Source: Ligustrum vulgare
Lineage: Eukaryota > Streptophyta > Magnoliopsida > Lamiales > Oleaceae
Assembly (NCBI GenBank): GCA_963555705.1
Contig: OY743187.1
Coordinates: forward strand, 9,128,133-9,192,132
DNA: 64,000 nucleotides
Direction of reading: 5' to 3'
Shown here: piece by piece, positions 59,775 to 64,000 of the stretch
Numbering within the stretch: the first letter of the stretch is position 1
Layout: each line of letters begins with the position of its first letter
Notes under the pieces: model-generated
Database searches by the model: none
The model's input: the letters and a program-made list of their open reading frames with translations, nothing else
What the model was told of the DNA's origin: nothing
Made by a program: the position numbers and the translations under genes

Positions 59775-62700
59775 TAAGGATGACAATAATACCCACGAAC
59801 TCAAAACTCGTTGGGTACTCGACACAAATTGGCGAAAATTATCCAACCCAATCGGTTCGTGTGTAGGGTATGAGTGTAGAATTAGAAATCCGACATGGAT
59901 ATGGATAGGGTATGGGTATTGTGGAAAAGCTCATACCCAATCCATATACTCATTATTTTTTGGAAAAAAATTGTATATACTTTAAATAATAAATAATAAT
60001 TCATTTTATACTACTAATTAATTTATAAACTAAATTACTGCATACTCCCATAAGAAAGACCAAAATTACTATATAAGAAAAAGGGATGGCATTAATTTCA
60101 TATGTTAAATATATGGAAATTGTTTGCTACCAATTCTACTAACAATTCAAATGAGATTATTCATAATCAGCAATTGTCGAATGTTGGCTTCAGTAATTTC
60201 TTCACTGGACGTGACCTCTGTAATTGTTATTCGATTAAGTTGTCTTCCGTAAATATTTTTGACAATGATAAAAGGTAACTATTTCAAATACTAATCTAAC
60301 CTAAACTGGTGTTATTTTGGGTGTCATGTGTTTTTGTTTTATAAAATCTAGTTTTATGATCGTTTGAAATTGATTGCAATTCACGTCCAGAAGAATATGT
60401 GATACTGAATCCATCAAATGACCGACTTGAATTTCCTTTCTCTAGCCATTGACTTCAGTTTCACTACTATTTGGGCGTTTGTGTTTTTCATTTTCTGATG
60501 CTCACTGTTGAAGTGGAAGACAACACACTATTCTGTTTGTTGAGATAATTATTATACTGTATAATTACATAAAAAGCAGAGTACATATATTTGGACTAAT
60601 CGTTCCGATCGGCTGTAAAAATGATAGAAATCGTTCAAATGATAATGAATGAAGCAAGGCTGGATAAAAGCAGTTCACGAAAAAGAAAATTGAGCATGTT
60701 TCAAAGTTGAAGATATGGCGTCAACTCGAATACTAATGTAGTGATAATTGGGTTCTGCCTACACCAATATCAGCCAATGTCTCTGCCTATACTATAAAAT
60801 TACGAATTATAATGAATTCTTCTTGTGCGTTGAAAATCGGGTTTTTAAAATACTCAATATCAACATTCAACCATCCATTCTCTCAAATCTACGCCCCCAG
60901 GGCAAATCTTCCAGTGGCAAAGGGGAGGGGTGGTAAGTGCTTAGCGCGGCAGTGTGCTTAGTTCGATTCTCCGCAAGGTGGAATTGACTTTGTTGCAAGC
61001 GGGAGTCATTGAGCTAAAATTCTCATGCTTACATAAGTCCCTCCACCCTGGCTCTTGGGAGGCATAACCTGGTTTACCTTCCCGAACCAATGGCTTTGGG
61101 CGGGGTCGGTTCGGGCCCTCAGGGTGTGGGCTGCACCTTTTTTTTTCTCACATCTACAATATTTGATTTTTCAAATAATTTTAAACCACACATTCTCCCA
61201 AAAATACTATTTAAAACCACAATTTTTGGTAAAAAAAAGGGGGGGGGGGGCAAACGTGCACTAAATGCTTAAAAATATTCTTCTTAACAAGATTTCTTCT
61301 CATTGCTTAATTAATTCAAGTGGACTTGCTACACTGAGTGAGCTGATAAATTTTAGCAATCAGAAAATTTTGAACAATTAATCCTCTTGGGGACGAAGTT
61401 GGAATCTGTTTTGTAATCCTCGTGTTGTTTTTCATTGCCATACTTGTACATATGAAAGCACAACAATTTGCATAACCACGATAGATGCTAGACACGTTTA
61501 CAAAAAAAAAGGCAAAAACACAATATAATAAATCATATTGCTAGATGTGTTATGAAGCATCAAACAAAACTACATTGCAACACGTGATGTGAAGAACCCT
61601 AATGAATTCATATATTGGTACAAGTAGCACTTCTTACGATACATGATATTCTATAGAAACTGAAATAAGCAATTACTTGAGTCTATTCATATAAGGAAAA
61701 AATTTCACGTTATAGTTAATAAAAGCGATGCATGATATATCGTGTGCTAAGAAATAATATGTCTTTCATAAGTAAGATATTCAAACAATTAACATTCTAC
61801 AAGCTATTCAAACAATTAACATAATTTATGTTGCTCTATAGGCTACCCAAATCAAACACTAGAAATATTTTAACCTAAGCAACACAATTGGCAAAACATT
61901 TGGTTCACTAACTATGGAGTGATGATTTGGATATCAGTAAATGATTCATCAAATATGTGAATTTTACAAATGAAATAGATTGGGTAAAAAATAAAAAATG
62001 GAGAACTATTGTTTATACATGCGTCTTTTCGCTATTCTTGCAATTGGGAGACTTCTTCTTGGATTCGGGATCAAAGGGGATTTCTGAAACAAGAATTTTC
62101 ATGAAGGATGGCTCTAATAATTGGCGAAATGTCTTTATTTCATGAGCAGTTCATCCAACACATAGAAGTTTGTATCTTTTCATTTTTTGGTTCTAATGTT
62201 TTCAGAGATTTTGCATTCTCCATTGTAGGTGAGTTCTTTGTGGCAAATTGAGATGATGAAAGATTCGAGGGTCCAATATCAAGGATTTATGGCTTTGGTT
62301 GTAAAATGATATATAGACTCTTGATGGAATTTGTAAAATCATTGAAAAATAATAGCATATGTGTCCATTCTGAAAGGATTTTGCACTCCAGACATTTGAA
62401 TTTGAAATTTTTTGGGAGAGATGCAATTCTTTAGTTTAGCATTTTGGAATTCTAAACTAAAGGTTCCTGCACATACCTTGGAATTTACACGTAGACAAAA
62501 TATGAAGATACGCATGAATTTGGAATTTTTTTTGGCAAAATTACAGGGTTGATGTGTGGCATGTATGGAGGAGTGATAAAAGTCACTTATTTGATCAGTT
62601 TAGGAGAGAGACAATTCTTACTTTCACTTTTACTTGATAAAATACATTATTTTTGGTTTAAAAGATTTGCAATAGTAAGATCTAAATATTTATTATAGAT

Positions 62701-63068
62701 AAGGTATGTGGTGTAATTTCCTCTTAATTTTTTTTTAAAAAAAAAATTATTGTATTTAAATATTAACAACTTAATTTTTTTAAAAAAAATTCCGTACTCT
62801 ATAATTAGTATATTACATGTGAAGTCTATGAAAAAATTATAATTGGATACTTATATTATTATTGATCAAATATATATATATATATATATTAAAATTAAAA
62901 TACGCAACGAGTTTTAAATGGGTATAAAAGTATACCCGCACCCGACCCGACCCGACCCGTCACTCTTAAGTGGATATATGGGTAAGATATTAATATTATA
63001 ATAAATCTCTAGTGGGTAGGGTATGAATTTTCAAAACCCGACCCATACCCTACCCATTGTCATCTCTA
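59775..63068. mobile_element. hAT-like element (3.3 kb) splitting the right LTR
   Basis: The ends are inverted (TAAGGATGACAAT; right end ATTGTCATCTCTA, reversed TAGAGATGACAAT). The flanks are an imperfect 8-bp duplication (CTCTTGAA at 59767-59774; CCCTTGAA at 63069-63076), and removing the element rejoins the LTR sequence seen intact at 55488-55990. The subterminal regions carry 'gggtatgggt/acccatacccta' repeats (59850-59960 and 62930-63060). No transposase frame remains. The interior contains a SINE and a (TA)n tract (62870-62890). Confidence 0.6.
60921..61146 (+). mobile_element. tRNA-derived SINE
   Basis: A G-rich head (GGGGAGGGGTGGTAAGTGC), then TTAGCGCGGCAGTG, a B-box-like GTTCGATTCTCC near 60961-60972, a body, GTCGGTTCGGGCCC, and a terminal T run at about 61138-61146 give the layout of a plant SINE with Pol III promoter and T-rich end. 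A degraded relative lies at about 12150-12295. It differs from the units arrayed at 54310-55074. Confidence 0.55.
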
Positions 63069-63320
63069 CCCTTGAAAGAGTCGTGTATTTTAAAACACAA
63101 CTTTCCAACATCTATAAATAGACCCTGTATACTTGAATTTTAATTCATTCATTCATTTGTTCATGATTACATGTTGACTTCAAAATATTGTACATTTATT
63201 TGGAGTCGAGTTTCATGTTAAGAGAGTTCAAAGTATAAGTAAGATTCGTTAGTCTACATAATTTAGAGTGCTCCTATTGTAGGACTTAGTCATTGTATCT
63301 TAGTAGACGAATGTCGGATA
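63069..63320 (+). repeat. Right LTR-like repeat, second part
   Basis: This resumes after the hAT-like insertion and matches 55724-55975, including CTATAAATAGACCC at about 63112-63125 and the 'gtgctcctattg' block. Confidence 0.55.
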
Positions 63321-64000
63321 ATCGTTAGCACCCGTGCAGGGTATTATTGTCTTAAGGACAAAGAGTCAAACTCTTGCCTCGACTAAATTCACATTCATGC
63401 ATTTTTGGTTTCTACTTCATATATTCGATTTTTGTAAATCGAAATTATGTCCAATTTATACACGTAAAATGTACGTTATTAGAATATAATTATGCACGTT
63501 AATTTTTACCAACAAAGTAATTACTACGAGTTCGCGGAGTTGAACTGCTCCTCAGTTATCGAGCAGCACATATTATTCGACAGTCAATGTATACATTTCA
63601 TGTGTTATGTACCGATCACGTGATACACATATATCGACTATCGATCATATAAGTTGGATACTTCAAAAACACCCCGTCCTTTTTTGGTGAAACTTAAAAC
63701 CAAAATTTTAATTTAATTTAAGTCAAGATGAATAGATTTTTATCCCCACCCAACAAGGGTCCTATATGAGTTTTGTACTTTTAAATCATCCAATATAAAG
63801 TCAAGGCTGTATGATCTAATATCTTTTAACGATACTAGTATTTTTTTTTTTTGTCTAGCGCTTTATACACGATATTTGTCGTTTCATTGATTTTATTAGG
63901 GAATAGTTCTGTCCTGATATTATTGCATTAAAGTTTAATTTCTTTATTTTTTAAATGTTTACTTTTGTTTTAAAATTTACCGTTCATAATGATTTTGCTT
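63321..64000. other. Gene-free end of the window
   Basis: No ORF, RNA gene or repeat structure is recognised, apart from T runs (63841-63853). Confidence 0.45.

Overview
This window looks like AT-rich nuclear DNA of a eudicot plant. Three well-formed plant genes with introns, or plant-specific family membership, sit in a sea of nested transposable elements (Helitrons, hAT and Mutator-like elements, SINEs, LTR retrotransposons, MITEs). All calls come from reading the sequence; no database search was run. I cannot name the species.

Layout. 1-540: probable promoter/5' UTR of a minus-strand gene that lies off the left edge. 0.56-18.6 kb: gene-poor repeat land, with a long fold-back element, a cluster of Helitron ends on both strands, a hAT MITE with a perfect 8-bp target duplication, and a frame-shifted membrane-protein exon relic. 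18.8-24.8 kb: a three-exon ULTRAPETALA gene (+; SAND domain/trithorax-type regulator, 241 aa). 25.3-27.05 kb: Helitron remnants and a TA/TG/CA microsatellite. 27.1-33.5 kb: a very young Ty1/copia-type LTR element on the minus strand. Its two 208-bp LTRs are identical by eye, and it has a 5-bp target duplication, a primer-binding site and a polypurine tract. It has no gag-pol. In antisense orientation it carries an intact intronless LOG-like cytokinin-activating enzyme ORF and a 190-codon basic zinc-finger ORF. 35.2-37.1 kb: an intronless E-class PPR gene, apparent orthologue of Arabidopsis At1g03540. 39.3-49.5 kb: a 16-exon STRUBBELIG-RECEPTOR FAMILY 3-like receptor kinase (-; 793 aa). Its 4-kb kinase-domain intron contains a 1.44-kb fold-back Mutator-like element. 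50-64 kb: repeats, including a tandem array of tRNA-derived SINE-like units, a compact 325-bp Helitron, and an old LTR element whose right LTR is split by a 3.3-kb hAT-like element.

The host genes do not form an obvious functional cluster. ULTRAPETALA and SRF3 are developmental/signalling genes and the PPR protein acts in organelles. The most notable object is the copia-type element at 27121-33459: a mobile DNA that carries a hormone-activation gene next to a zinc-finger ORF whose layout resembles the nucleic-acid-binding/silencing-suppressor proteins of some plant RNA viruses. The element also has an extended primer-binding site that reads like the 5' half of tRNA-Ile, with a base that fits copying of inosine 34.
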